A stretch of DNA of 64,000 bases from Cyanoderma ruficeps (GCA_008694505.1 VZDJ01000623.1:16797754-16861753); one strand, 5' to 3'. Positions 1-13,635 are shown, counted from the first letter of the stretch. The notes: a model not told the origin generated them from the sequence alone. Made by a program: numbers and translations.

Positions 1-2039
1 TAGTTAATTGTATGCAGAAAAAAAAAGCTTAGAATTAAATCACTCTGCAATTTTGAATACATGTGATTTTCCATTCATTTCACTGGTATTTCCCTTTGCA
101 CATGTGGTGTGGCACAAGGGTAATATAAAAAGTTTAGGCCAAGTTTTGTCCTTTAACACATGAGTCACCCTTTTCCTCAAGTGTGGTCATGTCATTGCAA
201 TATGGAAAGCCTTTTAAAAGTGCTTACTCCTATGTCATTAAATCTAATGGTCTAGAACGTCTTAACTCCATATTTTTTGTATATAGTGACACTGGCTTAG
301 TTTCTTAGCTATTTTGTGTTTCCATTCCTGAAATGTCTGGTTAAATCTCTTCTTCCTTTGTCATAATACCACCATCTATACACACTCACATCGTCTGAGA
401 GGATGTCCAACAGCATGTAAATACTTTTTTTGTCTTAATTATGTTCAAATTCCTAGTTCAGGAGATTTATGCTGGTATTTCTGTACAATTTTCTTCCAAG
501 CTTGGCTATTAATATTCCATTGTAGATCAGCATATGATTTTCCTTTTGAATCACTCTACTTCCATTTCATTTAGGACTGTACAAATGTATAAATTGATAC
601 TGCTGAGCTTTTCAGATTCAGCCAGCTGCTGGAAAAAGGTTAATAGGTTTGGTTGCCTGGTGATACTATTCCAGTTGATGTCTGTCAGATGTCTAATCAT
701 GTGTCTCAGCAGATGATACTGCACACGATATTGCCAAGAGCAGGTTTTTTCTAGCTTCTAAATTTCTATAAAGTTAGAAGATACTGTCCTATCACCAAAT
801 GCATGATTTAGATCTGTGATTTAAAGAATCAGGTTAAATCTTGTATACATACATATATACGCATCAATATTATTTAATATAAATTATTATTATCATATAT
901 ATATTATACACATGTAAATATGTTTATATTTTGATATAAAATTCTTTTAAGCACCAGCTGGTACCATAATATGGTGACTTTGACTTTAGACAACTCATTA
1001 GACAAAGGTAGGCATACAGATTGTTTCAGGAATATACTCCGCTACTGAAGAAAAGAAAGAAAACAAAAGGAAAGTCCTTGTTTTTTTCTTGGATTTAGAG
1101 AGGTGAAAAGTATATGTGGTTAAATTTGCCTTCCAAATGTGCTAGCCAGGTGTTTGCCCACTTGAAAACTACTCCAATGACTGCAGTAGAGTGGCTGATT
1201 TGCTGAAGTGCAGGAGTACTAAATTGGTCTCTTCAGTTAAGAGCTCCGTTTCCTTGAATTTTGGTTTTTTGTTTGCATCACAAAAAATTACCTTTTTACA
1301 ATTGTTTTTAAGTCACCTATCTCTGTGTGTGGGTGCATGTAGATATCTGCCTTGGCCCACACTGCATGGAATATGCAAAGGATGTACTTATTTGGTTGGT
1401 GTGTCAAAATTTACGTCTGAGGAGAACTCCAGGTGAGTTCTCTCTGTGGATGAGATACCATATGGCCACATACACACACATTTCTTGTCAGTCAAGTCTG
1501 TACTTAAAAAATGACAAAAAGCTCATGAACTTCACAGTTGTGGCGTTCATCTGTGATGGGAAGATGAAGCACATAGACATTGTCAGAAGTATATTAGAGC
1601 ACAAATAAAAGCTAAGATAATACTAAAATGTCTAAGTACTTGAAAAACATAGGGAAAAAAGAACCAAAAAAACAAAACCAAGAGCTTTATGAGGTAATAA
1701 TATACAGGGATTTAAAATTAAGAGGATTCCAGGCAGCACAGTCATCTTTGTTGCCTCGAGTTTGCCCCTTAGAGTGTGTATTAATTGCTCCTTCCTATCA
1801 AACTTCACAGTATCCAAATCGGATCAAAGCTGGATTTCATTGTGTTTGAAGCATTTGTAGTAATTATTATTCCAAGGTAATTTGGTCTTTTAAGGTGTCT
1901 GCTTAAACTTTCCACCTTTCAAGTGAAAATCCTAGCCAGTTACGCTGATAGGTAGATCAGCTCTGATTTACTTAATCAGATTGCTATTTTCTCCATATTT
2001 ATCCGCTGCAGCTTGCAGTTCTAGGCTCTTAATCCACAT
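1..2039. other. AT-rich unique sequence, no gene seen
   Basis: No coding frame, RNA gene or known repeat is recognised. The stretch contains an AT-rich simple region at about 841-935, mostly ATAT and TATT runs with one TACG step. The short open frames here have no domain features and overlap each other on both strands, as expected by chance. Confidence 0.6.
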
Positions 2040-2340
2040 TGAGGATGCGTCGTGAAAAAGGGAGATTTCCTCAAACCCCTAGTGCTTGGTGAGTCTGTCA
2101 GCCCACAGGAAAGACGAGACCCTTGTGTGCCATCTGCCCATCAGCATCCTGTTATGGGGACTCTTCCCTGAACAGTCCTCTGGGTCAGAGGGTGGCTTGA
2201 CTGCCTTGCTCAGGGAGCAGAGCAACAGCATAAGGGAGACCCCTCAGTGAGTGTCCCCACTTTGTGACCCCTCAGTGGGCCTCCCCATTGTTTTAGAGTG
2301 TGTTGCCTACTGCCAGCAATGGCTGGCACCTGTGAAGGGC
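2040..2340. other. GC-richer patch with an imperfect 28-bp tandem duplication
   Basis: This patch is clearly richer in G and C than its AT-rich surroundings. Inside it, 2238-2265 and 2266-2293 are adjacent 28-bp units that both start GACCCCTCAGTG and differ at about six positions. It may be the remnant of an LTR or other transposon, but I do not recognise the family, and there is no convincing reading frame. Confidence 0.4.
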
Positions 2341-4289
2341 TCATGCCAACTGTTTATGAAATAGCGCTCTTTAATAATGTAGAATTAACATAAAATTGTG
2401 ACAAGTCGAGGTTCAAGAATTGTCAGTGATAGTATCACGGAGCAAAAACATATTCAAAGCAATGCACAGACAAGCTTTAATGCCCAATGAATGTATTCAG
2501 TACTGATAGAGTGCGGTTCTTCCCCAAGAGGCATCCACAGGGGCAAAGGCAGATTCAGCTTGTTGAGTGATCTCTGAAATTTTGATGAAGTCTTTCTAAA
2601 TTCTCCCCATTCCTAGCTTACTTTAACACTATTTCTTTATGTTTAGGTGGAGCTTGAGTAACTTTGTCATTGATGTTCACAAAAGGTGGAATGTGCATTT
2701 TCAAGTTCACCGTGTTTGGGCACATTTCTTCCTTGTGCTTTCTTTTTCTGTGGAGCATGAGAAGAAAAGGCAAAAGCAGGTTGGGCTTGGAGAATCTATA
2801 GGAATAAAAAACTTATTCCTTAAAGTGAAAGAGTATTTTTTTGTTTCCTTTCTCCCCCAGCTATTCATAGGAAGGTGTAAGTGAAAGATGAGAATAAATT
2901 CTTTGTTGATTTCACCATTTGTCCCACCCAAAAAAAGAAGAAAAAATCAGCAACATGGAAAAATACCTGGAAACAAGCCCTTTTCTTTCTTTGGCAGCTT
3001 GGCAGTGTGGGCGAGTTTTTAAATCTCTGCTGGAGCCTTTTAGGAGAATTACCTTATCTCTAATGGCAGCTGTCACTTTACCTAAATCTATGCTTACTCC
3101 TTTGTATTTTCTGCTTTCTCATTTGTGCTGCTGTTCTCATTATACATCCCTTAAGGGCTACAGGCATAGAAAATAACATAAAATAGCAATGTAACAGGAC
3201 ATTACAGAACATAGCATGACATAACAAGACATAAGGAGGAAGAAGAAAAATTGGATTTTTTTTGTTCAGAAAGAGCTGTTTAATCTTTACAGAAGTTGTT
3301 CAGTGAAGTGTTTTGTTTGGAAACAGATAATTGCAGCAGCACACCCATGTGACAGGGTTAGATTGTGTTATTCCTGTAAAATGCCACTCTCCCCAATAAT
3401 CAGTAAATTTTTGATCCTGGAAGAACATGGTACCTGGATAGCAGCATTACCAAACAGATAAAATAAACCAGACTAGGGCTTCTTTATTTTTCTCCCTTTT
3501 TCTTTCCTTTTCTGTGTGTTGTAGTCTGTTGGGGATTTAAATTGATTTTCCTGGCAGCTTTTTCTGTAGGTTTTCATTGTTCAAATCATGATAAGATTTG
3601 CTCCTAGGACCAGTGGAAAAAGTAAATTAAATATAGGCATTTGTAGGTTGAGAACCCTCATAGGTGTCTATAGCCTCAATCTCTAACATCTGTAATGTGC
3701 TGGAGACATTGTACAATAGAAGGTGGAACATGAGGGGAAATCCTGTAAAGTTCTGAGGACAGGCACCGGGTGTGTGCGTTTGGTTTTGTTTATTTTTTAT
3801 GTGTTTATTGAACACACAGTATAATGTGACATGGACTCATGAGGGTTTCTTTTTTTATGTCGGTACTGGTGTGAACACACCCACCTTTAATGAGGACAAC
3901 AGCCCTAACAAAAGGAGGAACAGCTTTTAATTGCACGGTTTCCTAACCAAAGAGAGGCAAAGGTGTACTGAAGTGAGTTTCTAACTTGCTTTCATGGATC
4001 CCATTCCATTTAAATCAATGTTGAAACTCCCACTGAGCTGAGTCATAGGGGATCATGCCAAAAGTCCTCTGTCATCCTAGATTAGAGAACTCACAACTTC
4101 AGTGAAACCAGCTTTGAGTCCTGGGAGAGCTGATGGTAACTACATAACAGTGAATTTCAAGTATTTTACAGATGATTAGCTCCCTTTTTTGTGTTCAGCA
4201 AAGTCAAGGCGAGGCTGTGTAAAGAGCAAATTGGAAAAAGGAGGAGGATTCTACACTCAACACCCCCAAGGATATTATCTTCAGTGTCA
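2341..4289. other. Unique sequence, no gene seen
   Basis: No gene or dated repeat is recognised. Around 3165-3235 there is degenerate low-complexity sequence built on ACATA/ACATAAC steps, possibly a decayed microsatellite. Several pyrimidine runs occur near 3480-3520. Confidence 0.5.
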
Positions 4290-4620
4290 CTAAAGTGGCC
4301 TGATTAACATTATGACAGAAGTTGTTAAATCGGATTGGGAAAGTCGTGTGTATGGCATATCTTGTTCATTCTCGTGCTGTATTCTGATTTTTACTCTTTT
4401 CCCTGTGTATCACACAAGCAGATTAGATAAAGAGAAATGACTTTGAGCTTTGCCAGAAACTGGAAACCCCTAATTAACAGCTACTTAGAGTCGAAAAGTT
4501 GTACCATTTAATTAATGATATTCATGGCACCATGGAATTAATGAAAATAACCGCTTTTTCCTCATTTTTCTGCATGCATAAATTTTCTGAAGTTTTCTGA
4601 GTCTGAAGAAAATTTTACAC
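4290..4620. promoter_or_regulatory. Candidate conserved noncoding element with homeodomain-type sites
   Basis: The block is free of repeats and simple sequence. It carries three closely spaced TAATTA/AATTAA-type cores (about 4471, 4509 and 4535), which are typical homeodomain binding cores, around a GGCACCATGG segment. Its mixed-composition texture resembles vertebrate enhancers, but this is inference from appearance. AT-rich DNA yields TAATTA often by chance. Confidence 0.22.
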
Positions 4621-7612
4621 TAGGAAATATAGTATTTTGCCCTTTTGTGTTCAAACTGCAAAATTGTGAGGCAAATATGGGGTTTGGCTAAGTTTTTTTT
4701 AGCTTTAAAATATTTTTCCCCAATTTTTACAATGGATAAACACTTCATGTGATGTATAAAGAGTTTTAGCATAAAGAGCAGTGGTAAAGAATGCACAATA
4801 AAACACAATGTAGCTCTCTGCCAGTGCAGCTTGCTGTTCAGGGTATGGGAATAGCACTTACATGGTGCCAAAACATAGTGTTTCTCACACTGCAGACCAT
4901 AGATCTGTTTCTGACCAAGAGATGAAGCATCTGTCAGGCTTCATGCTGAGATAATTCCTGCAACTTGCAGTCCAATTCAGTATTTTTTTAGTTTCCAGTA
5001 GCACTTTTGACCACTGCAATTACAAAATCAAGACCAAATAAAGGCTAGTGCAGCTGTTCCATATCCTTACATTGTGGTTCTTTGGTGTAGATTCAACTCT
5101 GAGCAAATGTGTCAAGCGCTTGAAGATAAATTTAAACCTTTCTGAGAGAAAAAAAAAAACCAAAACAGAACTATTTCATTTTCTGTAAAGGAGTAATTGT
5201 TGAGAAAGGTTTATATGGTACAAAAGAAAACTATAGGCCTGAAGCCACGTAACCCAGCTGTAAGTTCTAAGAGCTTTTTTTTAACATTGTTCATAACCTT
5301 TGTATTTTCCATTTACACAGAGATATAATCTGTAGAATTATGGAAATAGAACTTAGAGTGGATGAAAGGGAGTTTCATTTCATGAGTATCTTTGAGAACA
5401 TATGATCTAGTAACATCTGCAAGATGTTCAGAAACTCTGTCAGCGCCTAATATCCAAGAATTTTTTCCACTTCCTGCCCAGACCTTGTATCTCAGAAATA
5501 GAGTAAAACGGNTCTTCCCTTATTTTCTAAGACCTTTCCTTCCAATTATCTGGATAGCAATTATATTGATGTTTTATCATTAACACATTATGGTTTTGAT
5601 TATTGGCTTTTTTTCTCTTGATTCAGGGAAAAAGAGGCCAAATATATTGTACATTGGGATTTGTTTAACTTTGACATGGTTGCCTCTGCTGATGCTAAAG
5701 TTTAATAAGTTCCATTCTTGCAGTATCTAAAGGTTAGCTAGACTTTCACTGTCTTTGTGAAAGTAAACCAAATATCACCTAGGATGCGTGGACAAACGTA
5801 TCAGAAGGACACATATAAGGCAAAGTGACTCCCAGTCTTCTGCCAGATGCAACCCTACCATCATTGCCAAGATGAAGTAGTGCTAAAATGAGATTGATTC
5901 ATAAGCAAAGAGTATTTGGGTGAATCTAAGCAAGTGAGAGATTAATGTGACAAGCAAAGGATATTTCCAAAAAATAATGGTTTATTTTGGCTGAAGACAC
6001 AGGCTTGCAATGAATTAATGTCTTGGAAATGTTTCTGGATACAGATGCTGCTCTCTCATATAGCAACATATATGATTAAGACATCTGTCAGGTTACAAAA
6101 TTACTTCCTTCTACTGGATGCTAGCCTGACCCAAGCCATAAATCCTGCTTTTCCCAGCCACATGAGCTTCAGCAATACTGGATTTAAGCATGCAGTACCT
6201 GCAGAATCTAGTAAAAACACTTGAAGAACCAATTTCTAGTACAAAATTTCCAGACAGACAAAGCTCTAGGAAGAAAACTGTAATTAAAAAGTCTACTTAT
6301 CCAAGAAATGGAATTTTTGAGTTTTGTTTTATTTTTTTTTCATTTACACACAGACACATTTTTAACATAAATATGAGAGTATAGTAGTGGGAGAGTTGAG
6401 GAGGAAGTAAAAATGTAAGTGGTATTTCTTTGGCCTGCATTCAAGCAGGCATAAGGGTATAAATAATTTAAAAAATAAAAGATTTATATCACTCCACTAT
6501 ACAAACAGATGAGAAATGACAGCTGCCTCATTACAATCCCTTAGCAGGGAGATAGGACATATTACTAGATAAAAGACCTGATAAGAAATAAAAATCTACC
6601 ATCATGTAAAAGAAAGAGTAATCACAACAAATTTCCTTCCAACCCAAGAATTTCCTTGTAAAAGACGTTTCCACACAATCTTTCCAAAAATTTCTGACAG
6701 ATGCCACTTGTCATTTGTAAGATAGCACAAATACCTTTAAAATCTTGCAAATTTTTATCATGCTATTACCCTAACATTTTTACTTCTCTCTTTAACACTT
6801 CTGCTTGGAAGGGATATCCAACCTAGCATATTAAACCACACCAATGATTTAAAAGACCAGTTACACCTTTAAGCTCTACTAGTTAAGCTGTAGTTTTTCA
6901 CAAAACAAAATGGCTCACACATAAATAATGCAACACAGACTTAGGGAAAAAGCATCTCAAGTGAACAAATCAAATTACAGTAAAACTACCCATGTCAGGT
7001 ATTAATTTTGGTAACTTCATTGCTAAATTTTTTTCATTGGAAATAATTGCACAGCAATTGAAAACATTAAATACACTACTGTGCAGAGAATTTATTTTAA
7101 TGCCATTGAAATACTTTTTTTTTCTCTTCAAGCAATTCTATAAGTATAACTGAGATGCATTTCCAGGACTCTTTTCCCTGTAGGAATTTAATTTTCCTTC
7201 ATAGAATTTTAGGTAGTGGTAGTTTCTTCAGTAAGCTTCAAAATTCTGCCTCTCTGCCTCTAATTAGTTAATATTTCTAAAGAGTTTTAAGAGATAAAAG
7301 GCTATATAAATGCTAAGTGTTGCCATTTCTTTTTGCAGAGGTAAATCTGATTCTTTGTTTTAATGAGGAAGGCCATAGCTTATCATCTTAGCTGATTATA
7401 GAACTTACAAGAACAGATTGCCCATAACCATTGTATACCCTTCTTTCCCATTTTGAAAATTATATTGCTCACAGCTTGACTCCTTAAAAGGTAGAATTAT
7501 AATAGTTTTAATGTGTCTGAAAAAGAATATCAACTAGAACTGGTTGCTCTGAAGAATTCTGTTCAGGTTTATTGTCAAACCAGTCAAAGTAGATTCAAAA
7601 CAAAAACAAAAT
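4621..7612. other. Unique sequence, no gene seen
   Basis: No coding gene or recognisable transposon. It holds a single unresolved base at 5512 and the first copy of an exact 33-bp repeat at 6717-6749 (annotated separately). The open frames are short and lack domain features. Confidence 0.5.
6717..6749 (+). repeat. 33-bp exact direct repeat, copy 1
   Basis: The segment starting GTAAGATAGC and ending AAATCTTGCA recurs without mismatch at 7799-7831, in the same orientation and 1,082 bp downstream. Flanking bases on the left are unrelated; on the right only weak similarity continues. It is far too long to be chance in this window. Confidence 0.9.
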
Positions 7613-7656
7613 CCAAACCAACAAAAACAAACCAACAAAAACAAACCAACAAAAAC
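7613..7656 (+). repeat. 14-bp minisatellite, about three units
   Basis: The unit ACAAAAACAAACCA is present exactly at 7621-7634 and 7635-7648. Half a unit lies on each side (CAAACCA before, ACAAAAAC after). It grows out of an A/C-rich segment starting near 7598. Confidence 0.85.
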
Positions 7657-10600
7657 TTCATAAATTTTTGCACACACCTAAAACTGTAAATGTCTGGATA
7701 AGATGTTCCTGGGTTTGCTTTTTTTTCTTTTTTTGTTTTGATATATTATGTTATTGGAGGCTTTTGTGTTACTTTGTATTAATCCCTTGAAAGGTACAGT
7801 AAGATAGCACAAATACCTTTAAAATCTTGCATTAAATTTCCTATTTTAGCCTGTCTGCATCTGCTATGTGGATTAATAAGGTATTTGTTTCCATGGATGT
7901 TCTTCTGGAATCATTCTCACGCTTTCTTCTCAAGCAATAGTTTATTTTTCACATATCAATTTTTTTTTTACAGCAATAATGATGAAAGAAATAGCAGGAA
8001 GAGAGGAAGAGACTGTCTCAGCTGTTTAAGAGATACCAAAGTGGATCTGGAAAGGTTTTATTGAAAATGTCAACTTTATCCCCAGTTTATCTCCTCTCAA
8101 CTTATTTAAATATCCTGACTAAAAACATTTCCACTTGAGCTGCTGTGAGATTGGAAGTTCATTATGCATGCTTCCTTTTAGCTGTTATTTACTGGACATG
8201 ATTTTGTTAGTCTGACTTCTTGAAAAGAAATTGCAAATATAAAGTGGAAGAACCAACCATGAACAGATGAGGAGGAAATTTTTAATAATTATGAAATGAA
8301 CTTCAAATTTTGAAATCGTGAAAAAAAAAAGAAAAAAAATGTATTCCTCTTGCACTGTACTTCTCACAAGTGACATTTCATGATATGATTCATATGTGCT
8401 GTATTTTAACACCAAATTAAGATCTGATTCTTGCTTTAGATGAGTCTCGGTGCCCAAGAAACCAAATACAAAAAAAATACCAAAACCAAAACCAAACCAA
8501 AGAAGCAGCCCTCAAGTCTCACACTAAAATTACAGAGTTAAACACAGAGTAGTATTTGAGCAGTGTGTAAAACATGACTGTAAGAAGATTTCTACCAAAT
8601 TTTGATTTCAGTGTTCATAATTCTTTTTGTTGTAATCATTCATTACCAGCTGTGAACTGATTCTTAAATAAGCTTCCTTGAGCTATTAGTCATGGATGCC
8701 TCATTAGTATTGTAAATACTGCTTTGTGGTGTCTACCATCTTTGCTTGGCATTTGAGGGTTTAGCCAAGCAGTTTGTTATTTTTTATTTATATTTCCAGG
8801 ACTGAGGAGAAAAAATATTCACCAGATGCAATTCTGACTTCAAAACTTACAGAAAATACGAGCCATCACTCTTTAAGGGCTAATAGACCCTAAATTATCT
8901 GTATTGCTTCAGGATTCCTTCTCTCTTCCTCTCGAGTGAGATGTACAAGCTAATAAAAATCTATAGGAATTTCATTTAGCAAGATGAACAATAAATTTTT
9001 TAATTTCTTTTTGAGTTCATCATTCATATTTTTAACAAAGTTCTTCTTTTGTACTTTTGTTTCCCCCTGGTGACTCAAGGTGACATGAGATCATGACTTT
9101 CAGAAAGTCTGAAAAAAATAATTACAATATTTTGAGTGAAACCTCCAATATTTTTAAAGAAAACAGATTTTATGGGGATATTGTTTTGGGGGCTTTTATT
9201 TATTGGTTGTTTTTTGTTTTGTTTTGTTTTATTAAGAGATGTCAAACTAAATCACTGCCCAGTTAACTGTAACACTGAGTAGTGCCAAACCTGGGATGTG
9301 GAACTCACTAATTTTTACAAGCAGGTGGTTTGATTTCTATTGTAAAAAAATAAATGAAATGGAAGAAGAAACGTTGTGGAGCCAACTTAACCTAAATTGT
9401 ATCATTCCCTTGAATGTGCTGCATGTTTACTCCACAGCTGAAACAGGGTTTTGAAATGGAATATTAGATTTTCATGTGACTGTGAGACCTGGGCTGTTTC
9501 ATGATGCCAGCCCTGTAAATTTCCTAGTAAAAACTGCAGGAAACATCAATGCTGTCCAAGACTTCACAATCTTTTGCATTTGGAAAACCCCCACCACTGT
9601 CATCATGACCCAACCACAGAAAGTCTTAGGCAAATTAAGCCAATACAGTCTATTAGTAAAGCGATCAGTGCTCTCACTTTTGGGCAAATTGCTTTTATTT
9701 TTTTTTCTATTATTATGACACTCTGTCATTATTGATATAAAAAGAACAAGGAACATGTGCAAAAGTAAACCACATGCTGTCTCAGCTAGCCAAGAAAATA
9801 TGTACCAGATGGGAGATGATGAGACAAGCCATTAGGATGTATCAGCTCATCATGGAACAAATGCAGAAGAAGCCTCAGGGCTTATTTGCTAAACCCATGG
9901 TGCTGACAACACATGGGATTAAGGTGTCCACCTGTGAAACTCTGTGAAAATGTGCCCTGTGCTTCCACGCAAAATGTAGTCCTGGATTCAAGGTGACTAG
10001 AAGTAATAAGACAAATAGTTTCTTTTCTAAAACTCTAAAAGTTGGAGCATTGTTCACTCAAGACCTTACCAAGATTTGTGTGAGTGAAAATTAAAACAAA
10101 CAAAAGGGTAAGGAAAGCGTGGTGAAACCACTTTCCCAGCCTGAGTTAGTAGCTGAGAGATTTGAGTTACTGATGTTCCCCATTTTCAAAGCTGCGCAGC
10201 ATCTAACATTTTACAGATGTTGGGACTGCCAGTATCCAGGAGCTCTCTTCAGCAAAGTCTGTGGAGAGACACTACTCACAGCCTGAGATCATGCAAAGCA
10301 ACTCTTTTGCCCAGTGTTTGCAGCTTAGCTTTAGCTACCTGACAGGTCATGCTTTTCCTTATTCCTCATCAACCAAAAGACAACCAACCTCTGTCTTGGC
10401 ACCCTCAATGGAGTAAAATCACCCTTAAATTGATCTAAATCTAACAGACACAAATTCGCACTTTTATCCCTTTTCAGATTTTTCCTGAAGTAATATTTAA
10501 CCCACAGAGTAAATATTAAACCCACAATTTTATAGATTTTCATGGTAACTCCATTTTAAAATATGCTGTTGTGCTAATCTGGCTGCATGTAATCATGCGG

Positions 10601-11559
10601 TTTATTTCTGAGATTTTTTATAGGATCTATTATAAACTGTCCCCCACCCCTGTAAAATAATAAAACCAACAGCTGTGAAAATCAGTAACAAAAGTTCACT
10701 CAAATGCAAATTTTGAATACTTAAGTAGTAACTAAAGTGTTACAAAATTCTGATACAAAAGAACAATGACTAATGAAACAGTAAATTTAGTGTATCATTG
10801 AAAGTTGCTGTACATAATATTTGGAATACTCATAGATGGATTCTTGAAACTGTTCTGTTGAGTAATTCCCTCTCTTTAGATTTATCATCATTCTGTGACC
10901 CTGTGATCATCTTTGACTGATTTGAATATCTAATTTCCTTACTTTTATTGCAGCATATTTATGAACAAGTAGCTAAACCCCATTTATTTCCCAATAGGAA
11001 TATTTTTAGTAAGAAACTACTTCCGATTGATGAAAGCAGAATGAAAAATAATTTAAATATTTCCTTTTAACCAAGTAATTTTTTTTAGTCTCTTTACTTA
11101 TTTGAAATAAGCTCTCAGCTAAAATGGGTCTACTGAGGGCTGTGTGGGGCTATAACTGGTAGAATAACATCTGAGTCTGAATGTTTATCTCTTCCTTGGT
11201 AGCTGACAAGGATTATCCATTTATCCATTTTCAGATTTTCGCTGAATTCCAAGAAATACACGGTAAAGATGAGAACAAACCTACTGAGAATATAGGCCAG
11301 ATCTCTTATAGGCCAGTCAGCATCACTAAATATGTGAGACTCTAAAAAATCTTAACCATAAAACCTATCTTTCCATAACGTCTTTCCTTTACTTCAGTTT
11401 ACCAGGTGAAATGATTTTTTTTCTTATTTTAGCTTGTCTTAGCCTAAGTACAATTAATTAATAATTTATTTTCCAAGAGCTTCTCAAACCTGATGAAACA
11501 CATAGAAAATTTCATACTGAAGTCAGAAAGCAAAAATAATTTCATTCATCATGTTCAGC
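7657..11559. other. Unique AT-rich sequence, no gene seen
   Basis: No gene is recognised. Low-complexity pieces are a GTTTT run near 9207-9230 and A-rich tracts near 8321-8338 and 8470-8500. A somewhat GC-richer stretch at about 9840-10330 has no recognisable identity. Confidence 0.5.
7799..7831 (+). repeat. 33-bp exact direct repeat, copy 2
   Basis: Identical to 6717-6749 in sequence and orientation. A target-site duplication this long would be unusual for retroelements, and no element with recognisable ends fills the 1,049 bp between the copies. Confidence 0.9.
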
Positions 11560-13011
11560 AAAACGCTGCTAGGTAAAATTTGGGAGTCATTTATTAATTG
11601 GGAGGAGGTTAAGGAGTCTGATATGATGATGCAATTTCATACTTAGAGGTGCATTATGTCAGTGGAAGTGCTTCATTACGAGCTGGGGATAAAGTTTTGT
11701 CTTACTAACTGGATGTAGGATTATCATCATTTATTTCTGTGTATGGATTTTCATTTGATATTTTCTTTGCTTTGTAGTGTACCATGTAAAACTATTATTC
11801 CAAGTACTATGGAGTTATTTTAAAAGTTCTGAGAGAAAACTATACATTGAGAGAGATCAATATAAATAGCTCTTTCCCCCTACCCCCTCATTATTTCCAT
11901 AGAAAATGTAGAGATTCAATTTTAAAATAACCTGAATAGTTAAAGAATACAATATGGTACTTAATATATGGAAATGATTTTTTAAACTTTGGGGGAAAAA
12001 AAAGAAAATACAGGGAGCAGTTTTTTTTAAAAAAATGTTCATAAAATTCCATTCTGATGAGAAAAAGCAGTTAATTACGTTTAAGCCAAACAAGGCCTAG
12101 CTCACTTGGTGGCCCAGTATCTTTGTTTGTGCTAGTCATGACCTGTATACCATTTCACAGAATCCCTCCTAGTCTTATCAAAACAGGATTTCACCCACAA
12201 AAAAAGAAATATATAAATATATTTAGTTACCTTGTGCATTTCCAAAAAATTAATCCCAGTGTGCAGGTCTGCAATTTTTACACAATATTTTTTTTCACTC
12301 TTTAAGACATTAGTTTTGTAGTTCTGATTTACTGTTGGTGAAAGATAATCTGAAAATTAGATCAGCCTCAAGTTTGCATATGAAAGACAAAAGGAAAGTA
12401 AGACCCCCTTGTAACACCTCCCCTGTGAGTAATTGCAATATCTCCACTGGGATTGCAAGAAAATGCTATAGGGCAGGACTGGGATATTCATTCAAATTAT
12501 AAGCAACAGAAAAATCAACAGTATTGATATTACAGCTAGAACTAGTATTTGAGTCTGCAAAGCCTGTGTACATCAGGAAAGAGCACACTCTCCAAGGGAG
12601 GAAAAGGATTTGGCAACAAGGGAGAAGAAGCTGTAAGAGGAGAAGCTCTTCTGCTGCAGTCTGACTGCAGTCATGATAGAAAACACACAGGAGCATACAT
12701 CTTACCAGGACTTGCCCATGTCTTGATGTGGAGATGAGCTGAGCTATAGGTAAGGTAGGAAAATGAATTTTTTAAAAAAATTGATTTATGACTACTCTGT
12801 AATGTCTGAGTGGCCCAGGCTACACTGGTGGCAAGTATGCATCTATAACCCCACAGCCCTTAGAGACAGAGGCATCACTTTGATGAATCATGATTGATTC
12901 ATCTCACGAGCTGACTGCACCTGAAGACATATGATTGAAGTTACCCAAAAAATAACCAGGCTGGATTTAATCAGGAAACCACTGATAATTTAGTCAGAAA
13001 GGATCCCAGAG
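11560..13011. other. Unique sequence, no gene seen
   Basis: No gene or named repeat is recognised. The first 160 bp are free of simple sequence and could be a weak conserved-element candidate, but they carry no distinctive motif cluster, so I make no call. Confidence 0.45.
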
Positions 13012-13142
13012 TAGTGGTGTATGTCCCATCCATGGAAATGTTCAAGGTCATGTAGGACAGGGTCCTGAGCAACTTGGTCTAGATGAAGATGTCCCTGCCT
13101 ATGGTAGGGAGGCTGGACTACATGACCTTCAAAGATTTCTTT
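13012..13142 (+). mobile_element. CR1 LINE 3' fragment, left part of an interrupted copy
   Basis: The sequence follows the CR1 3' untranslated region in order: a 'CCATCCATGGAAATGTTCAA' module, then GAGCAACTTGGTCTAG, GTCCCTGCC and GACCTTCAAAG. It breaks off at about 13142 where the consensus would continue CCAACCCAAACCATTCTATG. That continuation appears at 13636-13667, so the copy was split by an insertion. CR1 is the main avian LINE; this copy has no coding capacity. Confidence 0.88.
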
Positions 13143-13635
13143 TGTGGGGGAATGAGTTCAGTGGAAGTTCTTCAGTAAGAAGCTGCAGTTCAAGCTGCAG
13201 TTTGAGCTCAGGGATGTGGGAGCCCAAGCCCAAGACAGAGAGCAGTCAACCCTTCTCATAACAAAGGGCACCTCTGGCCCATCCAGGTGACTGCACACTC
13301 ACAGACACGGCAGGAGGGGAGGACTCCACACTGTCCTGAGATTAGACTGAGAGGATGAAATCCCAGGGCTTCCTTTGTTCACGGTGCGCACTCAGAGGCA
13401 CCAGCTTGAGCTGTTATTTTATTTAGTTATTCCATGAAGATTAAATCGTTGTATGGATCTGGACATCTGGAACTCAACTATGAGAAATCTGGGGTGGAGA
13501 CAATAAGGAAAGCTGCTCTGAGTGTGAGTGTGGAGTGTGTAGCCTTAAAAGAGCCTCTGTTCCAGCTCAGGTGGCACAAGTGTGACTGCCAGAGTGGCTC
13601 CTGGATGGTCAGACATAGGATTTCCTTAACGCCAG
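13143..13635. mobile_element. Unidentified insertion of about 490 bp inside a CR1, probably a solo LTR
   Basis: This segment separates two parts of one CR1 3' end. It begins TGTGGGGGAATGAG and is GC-richer than its surroundings. A TG start suits an LTR, and CA dinucleotides occur near the right edge (13616 and 13634), but the exact right border and a clean target-site duplication are not resolved: GATTTCTTT on the left resembles GATTTCCTT at about 13619-13627. The 76-codon plus-strand frame at 13434-13664 lies mostly inside it and is not a gene. Confidence 0.55.

Noticed and set aside
7598..7656. Possible CRISPR-like spaced repeat
   Set aside because: The units are directly adjacent 14-mers without spacers, in a vertebrate genome; it is a minisatellite.
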